A stretch of DNA of 64,000 nucleotides from Periconia sp. R9002 (taxonomy: Eukaryota; Ascomycota; Dothideomycetes; Pleosporales; Periconiaceae), in contig JAMAHW010000001.1 of NCBI GenBank assembly GCA_023627715.1, forward strand, positions 1,240,001-1,304,000, written 5' to 3'. Shown one piece after another: positions 32,741-45,066 of the stretch (positions within the stretch are counted from its first letter, which is position 1; each line of letters starts with the position of its first letter). Below the pieces are notes generated by a model. The model was given only the letters and a program-made list of their open reading frames with translations. It did no database searches and was not told the DNA's origin. The position numbers were made by a program, and so were the translations under genes.

Positions 32741-34693
32741 CTACACCAACTCCCACATACAAGCACTACTCCACTGCATCGCCACCTTTCCCTTCTTCGC
32801 CTTATACGTAGCCAAGCTCAACCCCCTCCCATCCTTGCCCGCAAAATGAGTAACATAACACACATTAATCTTCTGCCCAGGGGCGCCGAGCTCCGCACGA
32901 TCGACATCGAGCCACCAGACTTTCCCATCAGTGTTGAAGGGCAACTGCTGCGAATTGCGGCCATCGCGGCCGCCGACGTTGAGCGTCATGATGTAGGGTT
33001 TGCCTTTACCGTTGCGCTCGTGGTCCCAGTGCGCGCAGTTGACGGCGAAAGAGAAGCGGATGGTCGGGGGTTCGCGCGGGGCGAAGACTTTGATGCGGAG
33101 GTGCGAGGGTTGGAAGGAGCGGGTGGCGACGCCGAGTTCGACGTCGGGCGAGCCGAAGATTTGCACGCGCCCGCCCGCGTCGTCGAGGCAGTATTCTTCC
33201 CAGGTCGAGATGCGGCCGTCTTCGCGGAAGAGGTTGGAGTTGTCTTCCGGGTAGTGCGTGTAGCCGAAGTCGATGTTGCTCTTTGTGAAGTTGGAAGGGT
33301 TGAAGCGCCGGTTGTAGGTGTTGTCGCAGCCGAGATGGCCGGCGCCCCAGCAGGGATCGATGAGCTTCCACTGGCCGTCGTCGAGGCGGACGGCGTTCCA
33401 GGCGTGGTTTCCGTCGTACTCTGGAAGTGGTGCTCCAGGCTCAGCGGGCGCGTGTCCAACGCCTTTACCATGTCCCGTCACCACTTTTGCTTCTAGACCA
33501 GCCTTGAGCGCCAAAGCTGCAAAGAGACCAGCATAGCCCTCACACACAGCCAGTCCTGTCTTGATCGTGCGTTCCGGCGTAGATGGCGAAATGTTTCCGC
33601 TGAAGAACGAGTGGCAGTCGTAATCAACGTTATGATGCAGCCAGGTGAAGATGGCACGTGCCTTGTCCGTATGTGATGGGAAGGGAGCAGTTAGTTGTGC
33701 AGCCAGCCATCCAGCGTCCGATGATGGCAACGTCTGCCGAGGAAATTGAGCAGCGTGATGATCCGGCGCAGAAAAGTCACGACAGATCAAACAGCCACTG
33801 TTCTGTGCCGAGACCATAGGCCGAGCGCCAGGTTTAGGTTTCGATGCCATGATGGCATCGAGGTTCGGCCTGGATGACAGTGGAACCGGCGGAGGTGCTC
33901 CATTCTCTGCATCAACCCTGGGAGAAGGTCGAGCAGCCGGAAGCGGAGGTGGAGTCTCAGTCGCCTTGTTCAAACCCCACTCCAATGCAGACTTTCTCGG
34001 TGCAGGCGGCAGATTCCGTACCTCCTGGGCCATTGTCTGTGAGCGCGCGGGAACCGCTGGACGAGAGGGCAGCGTAGGCGGTAAAGCGATGGGCGATTTG
34101 CTGGTTCTCGTCGAGGTCATTGCCCTGCGAGTCGCGCTCATCTCCTTTGCATCTTCTTGCTTCCTAGCCGGCAAAGGAGGGAGCTTGGAAGGGTCAAACG
34201 GCGGCGCCCGTATTTGAAAACGCTTCCCCTCGTTGGACGTAGTCCTGTCCAAAACAGCCGACCCAAGTGTGAGATTGGATACGTCCGAATTCCCTGAAGC
34301 CATTGTCGCAATGGACTCGATCGACTCCTGCTTTCTCAACGTCGGTTGTGACGGCTGACGCGCCGGTAGAGGTGGGGGTTTCTTTGCATTGTTGCGGGGA
34401 GGTAGTCGAGGAGGAAGTGCGGGCGATTGTTTGGGGGTGTTGCTGTCAGCAGGCTGGTTCCCGATAGCTCTTGTAGAGGACAGGGCATTGCTTTGGATAG
34501 GAGGGTTGTTGATGGTTTGGTGTCGTAGCGGCACCGATGGTCGCTGGCCGGGCGGTGGTGGGGGTGGAGCTTTTTTCTTCGCCTGTGCTTGCTCGTAACT
34601 GTAGGTCGGTCGGCTCGTGGGCGACGGGGCGTGGACCTGCTCAATGTTGAGAGCCGCGATACGGGACTTGATGGACTGCGTTGCGTCCGCCAT
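32741..34693 (-). CDS. Transglutaminase-like protein with Pro-rich N-terminus (Cyk3-like)
   Basis: Single exon, 650 residues. Residues ~35-330 are Pro-rich with many SH3-ligand-like runs (KKAPPPPPPGQRP, PALPPRLPPRN, PPPLPARQP), as in actin and cytokinesis adaptors. The transglutaminase-core domain follows, with Cys384 in LAVCEGYAG, His430 in GNHAWNAV and Asp446 in LIDPCWGAG, a complete Cys-His-Asp triad. The C-terminal ~150 residues (HYPEDNSNLFR..EEYC, FQPSHLRIKVFAPREPPTIR) form a further beta-rich domain. Yeast Cyk3 couples an SH3 domain to this fold in the contractile ring; here no SH3 domain is present but many SH3 ligands are. Whether it is catalytic is open, since several fungal relatives lack the triad. 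Confidence 0.85.
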   Translation of the reverse strand: MADATQSIKSRIAALNIEQVHAPSPTSRPTYSYEQAQAKKKAPPPPPPGQRPSVPLRHQTINNPPIQSNALSSTRAIGNQPADSNTPKQSPALPPRLPPRNNAKKPPPLPARQPSQPTLRKQESIESIATMASGNSDVSNLTLGSAVLDRTTSNEGKRFQIRAPPFDPSKLPPLPARKQEDAKEMSATRRAMTSTRTSKSPIALPPTLPSRPAVPARSQTMAQEVRNLPPAPRKSALEWGLNKATETPPPLPAARPSPRVDAENGAPPPVPLSSRPNLDAIMASKPKPGARPMVSAQNSGCLICRDFSAPDHHAAQFPRQTLPSSDAGWLAAQLTAPFPSHTDKARAIFTWLHHNVDYDCHSFFSGNISPSTPERTIKTGLAVCEGYAGLFAALALKAGLEAKVVTGHGKGVGHAPAEPGAPLPEYDGNHAWNAVRLDDGQWKLIDPCWGAGHLGCDNTYNRRFNPSNFTKSNIDFGYTHYPEDNSNLFREDGRISTWEEYCLDDAGGRVQIFGSPDVELGVATRSFQPSHLRIKVFAPREPPTIRFSFAVNCAHWDHERNGKGKPYIMTLNVGGRDGRNSQQLPFNTDGKVWWLDVDRAELGAPGQKINVCYVTHFAGKDGRGLSLATYKAKKGKVAMQWSSACMWELV

Positions 34694-36845
34694 GTTTTAG
34701 GAATGTGTCACAGTGGTAGCGGAGACTGGGTCGGACATATAACGCGTTGTGCTAGTATGTGCTGTGTGACTTTTGCAATATCAGTGTCGGTCGAGTCACA
34801 TCTAGCTGTCAGACAATTACGGGCGATGTGGTGGAGATGAGGGGCGTAGCTGGTGAAGAGACGTGAGACGGGAAGGAGTAAATGGACGAGAACAAACCGA
34901 CCCCACAGACCAGCATAGTCGATCTGGCATTTCCGCCTGGGTCGACTGTAGGATCACCTAACGAGTGCAATGGAAAAGAGGTACAGCAAGGCACACAGCC
35001 AGCTCGTATTACATGTAGTCCGCTTAGACGGGCTGAAACCCGACATGCACAGCCACGCCCTTCCGAATGGGGATGAGACGTGGAGTTGCTTATGTAAGTA
35101 GACTCTCCATCTTCGTCTTCACATGGAGTCTGTAGAGCACAGTATGGGTAGTGTAAATTAAATCTTAAAGTGTATAGAATAAAACCTCCTTGACGTAGTT
35201 CTAATTGTCACAACGCAATTCAACCCTTAACACTCCAAGAAGATAACCAACCCCATCTTCCTTCTCCCCTCTCCCCTCCTCCCACACATCCCAACATCCA
35301 CCACTCAGAACTCCACACAAACACACACATACCATCCTCCCCTTCTTCCCCTACCCTCTCTCCTAAACACTCATCCCATCCACCACTCCACTCCACAACC
35401 TCTCCCCCTCCCCATCCCTCTCCCATCCGCAAACACACAAACCCCCAGGCCCTAGCACAGCCACATCCATCCAACAATCCCAACGCACGAGCCACACCCC
35501 TCCTTCCTTCCCTTCCCTCTCCCGGCGCCCCACCACCACCATCCCATTTCCATCCCGACACTAACCCCCTTTCAGCCACCGCCTATTTTCATTAGGGAAA
35601 CCCTTGATGGGAAAAGACGGCGCCGCGCCGCGCCGCGCGCGGGGGCTATAATTAGAAATAGGGTGAATGAATGAATTCCCCGAGACATTTTGTTGGTGAT
35701 GGGGATGGCCCGGATGGGTATGGGGATGGGGTGATGTAGGTGGGTGAAAGAGGGTGTTACATATGGAGAGGTTACACGTTGATTGATGGAGTGACGCGGG
35801 TACATGTAGGTAATACTTACCTGCATTTGTTTAACTTTGATGTGATTGGTTGGGTGTCGGGGGAGGGAGGGTGGTTTTGTTGATTGTTTGCATTAGATTG
35901 TTTGATGAATGTTTGGTTGGTTGGGGGGCTTGCATGTACATGTAATAACTGTACTACGGTTATGTATACGTGCGTATTACCTTATGTACGTGACTGATTA
36001 TTCACCGCAAATGGACAAACCTGATTATAACATTTTGATATTTTTTTTTATATCGAATTCCTTTCTAGAGAAGCTACGTAACGAAATGGAGCGGGGGGTC
36101 ATTTCAGGTTTGCGTAGACTAAAAGATGGCTACAGTGGTAGGTAGAGCTGTGTGTGTGTGAGTGTGTGAGCGCAAGAAAGCGAACAAATGACGACAGTTC
36201 TTTGTTGTTGTTGAGGGAGTCAATGTCCATAGTGAAATGGAAGAAGAAATAAAGAGGAAGAGCGAGCAAAAGGAAAACACAAGATTAAAAAACGGCAAGA
36301 AAAAAACAAAACTCGGCCAGAGACAGCAGCAACATAAGAGAAAGAAAAAAGGAAGCAAAAACAAAATTCCACTCGCCATCCTTCTATTCCCACCAAGATC
36401 CCTTTGCCCCATCCTTCTTTGCCAAAGAAAACACCCATGTACCGACCCAGAAATCCAAAAGAAAATCTCCCACTCCCCTTACTTGGTCCTTTCTCCTATA
36501 CAATTCGAGATACCACCATCTCGTGCGCAGCAGCAAGCCCCTTCAAGCCACCCATGTTGATGAACGCTTTTGAATGATGAGACAAATGAACGGAATGGAA
36601 GGTCAGCCTTCCCAAAGGAAATGTAAGAGTAGAATATCCAAATATACTCGTGTTTTTGTAGGCTCTCATTGATGAAGAGCAGCAGTAGACTAGGCAGCTA
36701 TAGGACCCGGGTTGTTAATATTGTGAGCACTGTGCTATAAGGAATGTCGCGGGGCCGAGTGTTACCCATTCCCAGGTAGTGATAAAATGAAATGTCAATG
36801 TTCAAAAAGATGCGGTGGGTCCCATAGTGCTTTCAGAGAGGTATG
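34694..36845. other. Long non-coding intergenic region
   Basis: 2.15 kb with no supported gene. It holds the promoter side of the transglutaminase-like gene, a strongly C-rich/G-poor tract (35220-35580), a short GCCGC-repeat block (35617-35641), T/G-rich DNA (35700-36000) and A-rich DNA (36230-36370). The right end is the long 3' flank of the Zn2Cys6 gene. Confidence 0.55.
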
Positions 36846-38809
36846 CTACCTCTTTCGCTTCTTGTTTTTGTCGGCGGTACTGCTGGTAGAGACTGCTCCA
36901 TGGATGGAGCCAGCCACGCTACCATGGTCGTGCAACGCTGGAGGGTCCATAGCAGTCTTCTTGATGGAAACCCCCATGTGTCGTCCGTAACGTCCCTTCC
37001 TACCGTTGCCTTCGTCTTCGCTGATGCAACCCTCAATACCAATGCCTGCGTCCTTGCAACGACCGCATGGGCGCTGACGATCGCACCCCTTCTTGCTCTT
37101 GCGGCAACGCTGACAGCGTGGCTGGCTTGACAAATCCTCCTCGTCTACGCCTAGCGTGTGATTGCCAGTGACCGACGCACTGGACGTCTTCCGCGACTGA
37201 GAAGGAAGAGAGGCTGGCGACATGGGTGGCTTCACAGTCTTGGTCTTGACCTTGGCAAGAGGACGTGGCTTGCCAGCTTTGCTACCTTTGCTGGATACGG
37301 AGGCGCGAGCCTTGACCATGCTATTCTGTATGTGATCATGGTGCTCATCGGGATTGATATCATCACTCTCGCCCTTGAAAGAAGCATCTTTATCGTCGTC
37401 CTCGACGCTGCTCTCAATGCTCTCATATCCTCGGGTTGCTCCATTGAGTCCATGGAGACCGTTTGCCTGGTTCAAGCGGTTGGCGCCGTAGGGGAAGGGT
37501 GGGAGCCCATGACCATCTTCACTGCCATCATCGCTCTCATCGCTGGATGATGCGACTTCCGCCTTCCCACTCAAGGCATCATCGAGAGTAGAAGTCGAGG
37601 TGCGTCCATGCGTGGAGAAATTAGAGGCATCTCCCAATCGCATTAATTGACGGGCTACGTCCTCATCAGAGATAACGCTAGCACTGCCAAGCGTGGGGTC
37701 GGGTGTAGGGAAGACCCCTCCACTGCCACCCGAATGACGATGCGGGCCATATTGGACTGAGCCCCGTGTACGCGATCTAGGCCCCGGGGCAGGTCCAGTA
37801 CTTTGAGAATAAGGAGTTATTAAGCCCTGATGATACAAAGCGTCACCCTGGCCGTAGCTTTGAGGGGATGGAAGAGGATGAGAGTACGCAAAGGTTTGCT
37901 GATTGTTCATGGAGTATGGCGACGCTTGGTTGCCGCTTACACGCCTCTGTGGTGAGACTGAAGAAAGGGAACCAGTCATGGGCACTTGAGGAGGAACAAA
38001 AAGAGGAAGCTCCTGCAAAAAGGGGTGAGATTAGAGATGCGATCTGCTTGAATACGGAAGTAGCATATACTCACAGAGCTATCGAACTTGGCTCGCTTGA
38101 AGCGGCGACCACCCTCAATGATGTTATCAGCACTGATTTCAGCACTGGCAACGGGCTCCTTTCTTGAGCGGCGGGAACTGGTGACTGAAGCATCACCCCC
38201 ATCGCTGTCACTGTAGTTGTGATCGCCAGCTTCAGCAAAGCTACCATGGGAGCTAGGACCGCGACTCTTGACTGCTGGTCGACCCCGTTTTGGGTTGGTG
38301 CTGGCAGAAGCGCTGCGCCGACCTCGACTGGGCTGAGGGGATTCCGTCTGTCGTGCGGCTGCGCGCGCGAGGGAAGGGGGAAGCATTTGAAAGGGCTCCT
38401 GCAGCTGATGACGCTGAGGGGAGGTAGACTGGCGAGCGCCAGTGGAGTATTCATCTAATTCGGGGTCCTCTGCGGTGACCCGAACATAGACAACCATGTC
38501 ATGAGTGAAGTTTTCATACCTCGCAATCAATGTAGTGCCCTGACTATCTTCGAACACGACACCTCTGCGCTCATACAGGCCGTAGAAGTTCTTCACTGTT
38601 GTGATGATGGAGTCGGTGGTATCGTGAGGGAAGATGTTGACCCTCATAGGGAGGCGGGCTCTGTGATGAGGGGATTGGGGGAGAAGCAGCTCGAAACTGA
38701 CGTGCTTGGCTTGTGACGCTTTGGTGGGCGACAGCGAATCATGCGCCGAAACCGATTCGGTGCTCGGATAGATGTCGAGCATGGTGCTATCGGCCCCGAG
38801 GGATTGCAT
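36846..38809 (-). CDS. Transcription-factor-like protein with C-terminal Zn2Cys6 cluster
   Basis: Model: 38075-38809, 36846-38012; 633 residues. The N-terminal ~100 residues after a short tail (LPMRVNIFPHDTTDSIITTV, KNFYGLYERRGVVFEDSQG, MVVYVRVTAEDP) look like a ubiquitin/PB1-type fold. A long Ser/Pro-rich disordered region follows, with acidic runs (SSDESDDGSEDG). The fungal Zn2Cys6 binuclear cluster lies near the C-terminus (about 545-574): CQRCRKSKKGCDRQRPCGRC plus a final Cys, spacing C-x2-C-x6-C-x5-C-x2-C-x9-C. Most fungal Zn2Cys6 factors carry this near the N-terminus and have a middle homology region, which I do not see. The tail is basic (KNKKRKR). Nuclear DNA binding is inferred; targets are unknown. 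Confidence 0.85.
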
Positions 38810-41800
38810 TTTGCGTTGCGTGCGAGGCCAGATGGCTAGGGGGTATGATGAGGGTGTGTCTAAGTGCGATTCGACCCACTATGAGGTAGATCGTCAGATG
38901 GCTCAAGGGGCCTCCTGAGGAGCAAGCGCTGACGAGTGGATGCTCGACAAGCGGCTTGATTGAGGTGTTTGGGGTATGTTCTGAGTATAATGGGAATATT
39001 TGTGGAGTGGGTCGAAGCGTCGAGTGGGTGAGGGTGTGGTATGCAGAACCGATCCCGCCGGTGTCGCAAGGGTTATGAGGCGAATAGCGGTCGGGAACAG
39101 AAGAGGTCGAAAGCGAACTGGAAGATATCTGTTAGTATCTAGATGGCCAATGATGAGTTTAAATGAGCAATGCGACGCTGTTTGACGGCTAGAGAAGCCA
39201 GACGGGGCTTGGGTGACCTGGACCTCGTCGGCGCTCCTCTCGCCCAGGCCTCAGGGTCGCTGGCAGAGTGCGGAAGCACGAGGCCGGATTGGCGACAGTT
39301 CAAGGGTGTGATGAGCGGGTCTGAAGTCGCATAGCGGTAATGGAAGTCTACTTACCAGTAGAGATGCCTTTTGGGCGAGGAGAGGTTGCCGGTACGCTGC
39401 GATATTGGCTCCGTATACTGCCGTACAGCACACAGTCAGTCAGCGGTCGAGGGCAGAAGGAGAAGAGCGAAAAGCAGCAGAGGGGGGCAGCACGTAGCAG
39501 GCCAGCAAGCGCTTCATGTGAAAAATGCAGACGTACCTGGTAGTGATGTTGTGTTGCCCGCCGGTGTGTGAGTGTGGAGAGAGGGAGGGAAGGAGCGGGT
39601 AGGTAAATGGAACGTTCGTTGGGGTACAGGGCTCAGTTGAGCTTCGACTTGATTAGTTCACTCTAGATGGCAAGCCACTCCACCCGGCAAGCCCTCGCAG
39701 CGTCACGCACGCAGCAGAGGAATCAAGACGCAGAGGAATTGTTTTTATCAAATCGCCTGCAAATGCGACAATGGTTTCCATTCAAACAGTCTGTCCACGG
39801 TGAAGTTGCAGAGGCGGTTGCCGAACAGGTCAGCAGCCCCGGCGGATACATGTAGTGGAGCGCCTGTTCACGGCCTGGTGTGCAGCAGATGATACAACGA
39901 CTGGCCCATGGCAAAGGCATTCATGGCCGATAGCTTTTACAGGTCGCTTGGCTTTGTTCAAAATGCGAGCGCCAGCCTACGCGCCCGATCATGAGCTGAG
40001 ACAAGCTCCAGATACCGTACAGCAGCCATTCGTGCCATTTCATGCCATGCCCCTCAGACCAGCAAGCCCCTCGACGATTTAACAACGCACGATTGAGTGA
40101 TGCTACAGTGCCTACGCCTTAGCTACTTTGGCCTGTCTTTGCGCTGGGCCAATAGGAAGTGCAGCGCATTCGTCGCTGGCGGGCAGGTATTGCGCTTCGC
40201 AAACCGCCCAAAGCACCCTGATTTTTTAGCACAGCATGCGCATTTCGGTCGTGGAGTCGGTCTTTATGCTTTCACTTCGATCGCGATGCGCTGGGGAATC
40301 TCTCAGGGTGTTATGGAGTGGAGCGGACGTTCACTCGATCCTCGCTCCGCTGGCTGGGAATGCGCTGCTGATCAGATTCGCCGGTGGATGAGGCGCGGCG
40401 TCTATTGAATCTCCGTGTTACGCCTTCAAACATTCCCCGCAAGCAAAACTTGTCCGGCCAGACTTGCAATCGCGCTGCGGAAAAGCGCAGCGCAAAATCA
40501 GCTAATCAATACAGATGGGCCAGAGAGAAGCGAAGCTCTGCCCACAGCACACAGCGGTGGAATGGTCAAATTGTGAAATGAGAGTACTGGCCCTAACCAC
40601 CCCGACCCTGCATGACGAAGCAAGCGCATTTGCATACGTAGGTGGTATAGTGCCTCGACGACTGTCTGACTGTTGCGCCCACTCTCACAGGTCAACTGGC
40701 GGGATCAAGTATGATCAGCATCCCACGGCGCATCTCTCGATTTGGTTTGCGCATGTTGTTATCGTGCAGAGCTAACTGTATAGTGGTTGGCCCCGTTTTC
40801 GCCTGTCTTTGTGGGCGTGATCTCGTCACACATGGGTTTTGTCGGCGGTGAAGAAGCGGCCAACTCTCGGCGCCTGGCCCGCGGGGGGATGGGCAAGCCA
40901 AAATGCCCACAGTTGAGTCCCAACAGGTAGACATCTGAGGACACCGAAGACAACAAGCTGCCATATCGGGTCCGGCGCGCTCGCCTGGCTCTACTCGGGG
41001 CGGGGGATTGATTCCGCAGACGGACAGGTTTGAAACAATGAGTGGCAGCGTGGGATGATAGGTTACGAGTGCGCCGGCGGCGGTAGCGACCACCTATGTC
41101 GTCGCCGCACCATCGCGACCATATTCCTTCTATGCTTACATGCAGAGGGATGTTTTGGAAGCCTGTTGTAGCCCATGGGGTAATTCGTCGTGGTTGGATG
41201 TCGTGTCGATTCAAGACAAAAAGGTCACGGGACTTGGTGTTGTTAGCGTGTTATTTGTTTGGCGGGACACAAGCGATGGACGCGATTGGCACTGGTGTGC
41301 GGGAACGAGGGCCACGGCAGATAGAATTTTGCGCAAACAATCGGAATTGGTTGATCCATGCAAGCAAAGGCTATGAGCAAGTTATTGTAAATTATTACCT
41401 GTTGGCGGGGACGGCGCAATACTTTTCACGTTGCAGCAGGCAGTGCGGAAGACGTGTAAGGTGCAATTGTGTAGGCGATGACGCATGGAGACGGTGGTTG
41501 CTATCCGAGCAGGGGCCACCGTTCGGGTTAGCGCCGGGGCCCAAGCTTTCGCGTCGTGCTGCAGACGACCTTGTGTTGGTGTAAACAAATCGTCCGTTTC
41601 ACTACAAAGGGTTGACTTCTACCCACAACACCTTCGTCCCGTCGTCTGCTGATAATCTCGTGTATTTCATCGTTGTCAGATTACCTTCATAGATGAAACC
41701 TTAATTGATTTTTTACACGGCCCACGCTCTTCATCCGCCGTATCTCAACCGCATCTCGACCCCTTTCGCGGCTTCTTCTAAGCTGAACGGCTCGACAAGA

Positions 41801-41842
41801 AGAGTCAGGACAAGACAGTCAAAATCAACAACATCCGCCACT
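38810..41842. other. Three-kilobase divergent intergenic region
   Basis: Lies between the divergently transcribed Zn2Cys6-factor and cyclin genes. Many short frames occur on both strands (for example 39667-39855, 41096-41584), but none resembles a known protein or splices into one. It most likely holds extended regulatory DNA and long 5' leaders; a non-coding RNA cannot be excluded. Confidence 0.5.
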
Positions 41843-43911
41843 ATGGATGCAAAGGTATGCTCAATCCCCTTGACTCCATCTGTTAATATTCCCATCTCCC
41901 TTCTATCATCATCCTGCCCCGTCCCCTATTGCCTCAATGCCAGCGCTGTTTGGAATTCGGCGCCATCCACCTCAGCACCATTGCGCACAAGTGAGTGTAA
42001 ACATTGGGACAAGCCATCTGACATGCATAGCCACAACGTCCCATGCGAGCGCTTCGCATACGCGATGAGAATGCGCAACCTCAAGCTCAGGCCGGCAAGA
42101 CGATCCATCAACGTAACAAGTCGACGCCCGCCTTGTCCACCTTGGCGAATCTCGGAGCTCTCAAGCCCAATGGTGTGAAGCGGCAAGCGTTCGCAGACGT
42201 GAGCAACGTTACTAGACAAGTAGTCAAGGATGATCTGCAGGTGTCGGGCAAACCCAAGGACAGCATTGTTCTGAAGGATACTGCCGGCACGAAGGACACC
42301 TTCAAGCCGAACGCACTACTTCGTCCCGCACAGCGTCCTCTCAGCCATGCTGCCTCTAAAGCAAACCTGTTGATGAACCCAACCGCTGTTGCTTCAGCTG
42401 TCCCCAAACATGTCACGCTCGACACTCACCAGTCCGTCAACATCTCCAAAGTCGTCTCCAAGAAGGTCACGTCCATCTTCCGCGAGACTCACTCTGATCC
42501 CGCACCTGAGGTCGCAGCTGTCCCCCTTCCCTCACAATCGTCGATCAAGACCGACACGGCCCAAATCAAAAAAGCAATTACCAAGGAGGACGCCGCAGCT
42601 ACCGTTGTCACGGTCGAGAAGATTCTCACCAAGAAGCCTACCGAAGCAGCACAAGTCGTCGTCCGCGAGGAACAGGCAGCTGCATTTGTTGAGACCCAGC
42701 AGACGCGTGAGTACGTCGACGCCCTAGAGAAGAAAGCACGTGTAATCGAACAAGAACGAAACGAAGAGCTGTCCAAAGCTCACGAGCTCGCCGGAGTTGA
42801 TTTGGAGGAATATTGGGACGAAGACGAAGAGGAGGAGTACTTCGATGCAGACGGATACACCACAACGCACACAATGAGGTCCCGTATCGACACGACCGGC
42901 GGAGTCACCCTCAACCTAGCTCCTCGAGTGACCAGCAGGACCAAGCGCGAGTTGGAAGCTGCTAAGAAGTGGGTTGAGGACAACAAGTCGAACGATGATA
43001 TCGAGGACGAGCTGTGGGATACCTCCATGGTCGCAGAGTATGGCGATGAGATCTTCGAATACATGCACGTTCTCGAGGAGAAATTGAAGCCAAATTCTGC
43101 CTACATGGACCTTCAGGCTGAGATCCAGTGGTCTATGCGCGCTGTTCTCATGGATTGGTTGGTCCAAGTCCACAACCGATTCACACTGCTCCCCGAGACT
43201 CTCTTCCTGGCTGTCAACTATATTGATCGATTCCTCTCAGCCAAGGTTGTTTCACTGGGTAAGCTTCAGCTGGTTGGAGCGACTGCACTGTTTCTTGCCG
43301 CCAAATACGAGGAGATCAACTGCCCATCTGTGCAGGAGATTGTCTACATGGTTGATGGTGCCTACACTGGTGAAGAAGTACTCAAGGCTGAACGCTTCAT
43401 GCTTAGCATGCTTCAGTTTGAACTCGGATGGCCTGGTCCTATGAGCTTCCTTCGACGAATCAGCAAGGCAGACGATTACGATCTGGAGACTCGCACACTT
43501 GCCAAGTACTTCTTGGAGATCACCATCATGGACGAGCGATTTGTGGCTTGTGCTCCGAGCTTCCTTGCTGCAGCCGCACACTGCCTTGCGCGTTACATGT
43601 TGAAGAAGGGCGACTGGGTAAGGACACATTGATTCCTTGTTCACAACTACACTGCTAATAATCTATAGTCTCAAGCTCACGTTCACTACTCCGGATACAC
43701 TCTCTCGCAACTCCGTCAAATCTTGATGGTCATGCTTGAATGCTGCGAGAGCCCTCAAAAGCACCACTCGGCAGTATATGAGAAGTACCAGGACAAGCGA
43801 TACAAGCGAGCATCCTTCTTCGTCGAAACTGAAATCCAGCGGGGCTTCCAGATTCCTTTCGCACCCCGGGACAGTCTTGCCGGTCAGACTCAGTCTTGGC
43901 GAAGAAAGTGA
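41843..43911 (+). CDS. B-type mitotic cyclin (NimE/Clb-like)
   Basis: Model: 41843-41854, 42031-43617, 43669-43911; 613 residues. The first exon codes only MDAK, joined to PQRPMRALRIRDEN. B-type cyclins activate Cdk1 for entry into mitosis. A destruction-box-like motif, RQAFADVSN, lies at about 55-63 and would allow APC/C-dependent turnover. An acidic/helical region (about 230-290, with EEYWDEDEEEEYFDADGY) precedes the tandem cyclin folds. The first has YMHVLEEKLKPNSAYM, QWSMRAVLMDWLVQVHNRF, ETLFLAVNYIDRFL and GATALFLAAKYEEI. The second has RTLAKYFLEITIMDERF, LAAAAHCLARYML and HYSGYTLSQL. The microexon and the 176-base first intron are the least certain part; the body is unambiguous. Confidence 0.94.
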
Positions 43912-45066
43912 ATACAACCAACTCATATTGATGTTGGTATGTGGCCTTTCTGACTCGACGTGCTCTAGGGGTCGCCGCCGTGTTCCTGCCAGACAGCCGT
44001 GCCTGATATCGTCCCATGACAACCAAAACGAAAATATGTGCGCAAACATCAACCGGCACCTATTGCATTCTTGTTTATTGTTCCACGAGTCCCGGCAGTT
44101 TGAAACCTTGATGGAGCCCCACCAGGTGATAGCACGCTCTTGGGCCCTTTCATTTCCATCACCTGCAGCTTTTCACGACGTTCGAGGGTACCCGGTGTAA
44201 TTTCCGAATCCCTCAATCCTCTGTCGCTATTCCCTTTCTCCCTTTCCGTTCAATTGGGCCATGTTTGTTCCACTCCCAACCATGGCATGGGAACGAATCG
44301 AGCGCAACCAACCCTTCTAGACAACAACCCTTTCCCTAATCGTCTGTATTCCTTGCATTGCGAGCGTGCCTGATATGGGCAATTTCACGACCGAGACGAA
44401 GTGATGAAATTCCCACACTGATACTTTAATATGGCGGATTTTTGGAGCGCTTTGGCGTTGCTCAGGCTCTCCCGGCTCCCTTGTTTCCTTTTCCTTAATT
44501 CTGGGCGTTTGTTTTCTTGATCAGGACTATTCAAAGAAAGGACCGTCGTGTCCGCTGGCGCTCCTCATGGGTCTTTACTTTGGGGGATTGGCAACTCGAC
44601 TTGTGTGACATTGCCTGTACATAGAGAAAAGCAAGCATATTTATCAACGGTGCACCTTCTGATTATCTCTGTGATTCTTTTCGTGTGTAATGTCTCCATG
44701 ATGTAATCTATGTTTTTCATAAACAACCTCAAGTCTCTCTGACTTGTGCGTCGCTTTTTTCACTTGAATAGGAAATGGTGAATCACTGATCATTCATCAC
44801 TACGATAGGAATGTTGTATGGTCGTGCAAGTTTAGCCGAGGTCGTTAGACTGCTTTAGCATTCCGTAACCAAGCCCGACGTCTGCATCATGAACTTTTGA
44901 TCGACTTCCTCATCGAAGTACATCACGAACACACCAACGGCAGGAAGAGCTGATTAATCCCTTCACTTTTACCTACCCCCGATTTATTTTAATACTATAT
45001 TGCATGCATGCAAAGCACCCACCGGACATAATCGTGACCGCATTCAGATTAACGAAAAGCGCAAAC
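43912..45066. other. Intergenic region
   Basis: 3' flank of the cyclin gene and promoter of the next gene. No gene seen. Confidence 0.5.

Noticed and set aside
33006..33471. Long frames on both strands over the transglutaminase-like gene
   Set aside because: High-GC shadow frames; only the 650-residue frame has domain text.
39000..41584. Many 60-160-residue frames in the 3-kb intergenic region
   Set aside because: None resembles a protein family or joins through splice sites into a longer product.
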